From positions 1 through 38,138 of IMG/VR virus record IMGVR_UViG_3300043424_000660: DNA of 38,138 nt, one strand, 5' to 3'. The position numbers and the translations under genes are program-made. Position 1 is the stretch's first letter, and each line of letters begins with the position of its first letter. Under the pieces are notes generated by a model that saw nothing but the letters and a program-made list of their open reading frames with translations, made no database searches and was not told where the DNA came from. The DNA is from a virus. Below, one piece after another: positions 37,586 through 38,138 of this stretch.

Positions 37586-38138
37586 AAAATCAAGAAATCA
37601 AGTTGGGGTGGTCCGCGCCCCGGTGCCGGCCGTCCTCGCAGAGACCCACAAGCAGCGGCCTTTGAAGGAGCGGAGCACTCCCGCGAGCGCTCCTTGATTG
37701 TCATGAATACCTACGAGCCCAAGCGCGAACTCGCGCCACGGACTCGCATGGAGCTCATGCAGCGCGCCCGCTGGCTTTACAACAATTTCGGCACCGCCTC
37801 CTATCTCATCGAGCACCTCGCCCAGCGCGCCGTCGGCACCGGCATTGTCCCAAAGGCCCGCACCGCCGACACCGCATGGAACCGCCAAGCCGAGCGCGCC
37901 TTCGAAGACCGCGCTTGCGGTGATGCGTGGGCATTCGATGCCAGCGCCCAGGTGAATTTCTACGGCGCGCAATCTCTCATCCTCCGCCAAGTCGCCTGCG
38001 ACGGCGACTTTTTCGCGCAATTTCTTTCCACCCAAGCAGGCGGCACCCGCGTCCGATTCATCGGCGCCGAGGCGGTCGGATCCACGGCCAACAGCAACGA
38101 GCGCGCTTTCGACGGCGTTCTTCTCGACCGCTTCAACG
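37577..38138 (+). CDS. Portal protein, copy B (3' end cut by window)
   Basis: The first 187 codons of a portal nearly identical to the 2747 protein, with a few changes such as K to R and K to Q near residues 22-25 and S to T around residue 98. Nucleotide differences are scattered up to 38011; the final 127 bases are identical to 3182-3308. The reading frame is open at the window edge, so the rest is presumably the same as 3309-4201. Confidence 0.9.
   Translation, partial: MAPKIKKSSWGGPRPGAGRPRRDPQAAAFEGAEHSRERSLIVMNTYEPKRELAPRTRMELMQRARWLYNNFGTASYLIEHLAQRAVGTGIVPKARTADTAWNRQAERAFEDRACGDAWAFDASAQVNFYGAQSLILRQVACDGDFFAQFLSTQAGGTRVRFIGAEAVGSTANSNERAFDGVLLDRFN
38012..38138 (+). repeat. 127-bp terminal segment identical to 3182-3308
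   Basis: An exact match to the interior of the first portal gene, running to the last base of the window. 127 equals the largest k-mer size allowed by the SPAdes assembler, so this looks like a graph overlap that closes a circle of 34,830 bases. Confidence 0.93.

Noticed and set aside
1-38138. Simple direct terminal redundancy of one identical genome
   Set aside because: The terminase genes at the two ends differ strongly and gpW/portal differ by scattered substitutions, so the ends are different alleles; only the last 127 bases are identical.
1-38138. CRISPR array
   Set aside because: No regularly spaced identical repeats with unique spacers are present; the visible repeats are coding fibre repeats and short CACAGAG arrays.

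Overview
The window reads as nearly one complete genome of a temperate, long-tailed (siphovirus-like) double-stranded DNA phage, packed almost end to end with plus-strand genes, many joined by ATGA or GTGA stop/start overlaps. The host is probably a Verrucomicrobiota-type bacterium. This is tentative and rests on two points: the tyrosine integrase has an N-x-L-R-H-T box II instead of H-x-x-R-H, and there are short CACAGAGGA-type dispersed repeats of a kind I associate with that phylum. There is little Shine-Dalgarno use and GC is high, except in a few clearly AT-rich inserts.

Layout. 1-2391: packaging allele A (small terminase, GpA-type large terminase). 2457-6203: head genes (gpW-like connector, portal, ClpP-type prohead protease with scaffold-like tail, major capsid). 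6295-12020: connector, tail tube and terminator candidates, a tail-assembly chaperone pair with a predicted -1 frameshift, tape measure and distal tail. 12020-22740: a very large adhesin/fibre region (Gly-tailed protein, Thr-rich fibre, HxH-repeat fibre, coiled-coil fibre, PKD plus BspA-type leucine-rich adhesin). Embedded in it are two glycan-modifying enzymes: a glycosyltransferase-like protein and a glycosyltransferase-like/sulfotransferase fusion. 22740-23987: lysis cassette (two holin-like proteins, lipoprotein, Lys-rich ORF, M15 peptidase endolysin). 24047-24092: attP core made of the 3' half of a tRNA-Thr(CGT) gene, flanked by CGCAACA repeats. 24169-26891: integrase, ribbon-helix-helix and excisionase-like regulators, small ORFs and an antisense DUF2513 gene. 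26988-34136: recombination and replication genes (Sak4-like ATPase, Cas4-like nuclease, DUF669 ssDNA-binding protein, helicase loader, DnaB, RuvC) interrupted by an AT-rich nuclease cassette and an antisense HNH homing endonuclease. 34127-35057: pre-packaging small genes. 35157-38138: packaging allele B (a different terminase pair), then gpW and the beginning of portal again.

The two ends carry the same gpW-portal region at an exact offset of 34,830 bases. The last 127 bases are identical to 3182-3308, while the adjoining terminases are clearly different alleles. The simplest reading is a circular ~34.8 kb phage genome with two alternative packaging modules in the population, joined by the assembler into a loop-with-tail contig. 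Tandem related prophages are the main alternative.

The most notable signals are the sulfotransferase fusion in the fibre region, a recurrent TTTGACAC element followed by a start-codon hairpin at several genes, two predicted -1 frameshift sites, and a GC break inside ruvC beside a homing endonuclease.
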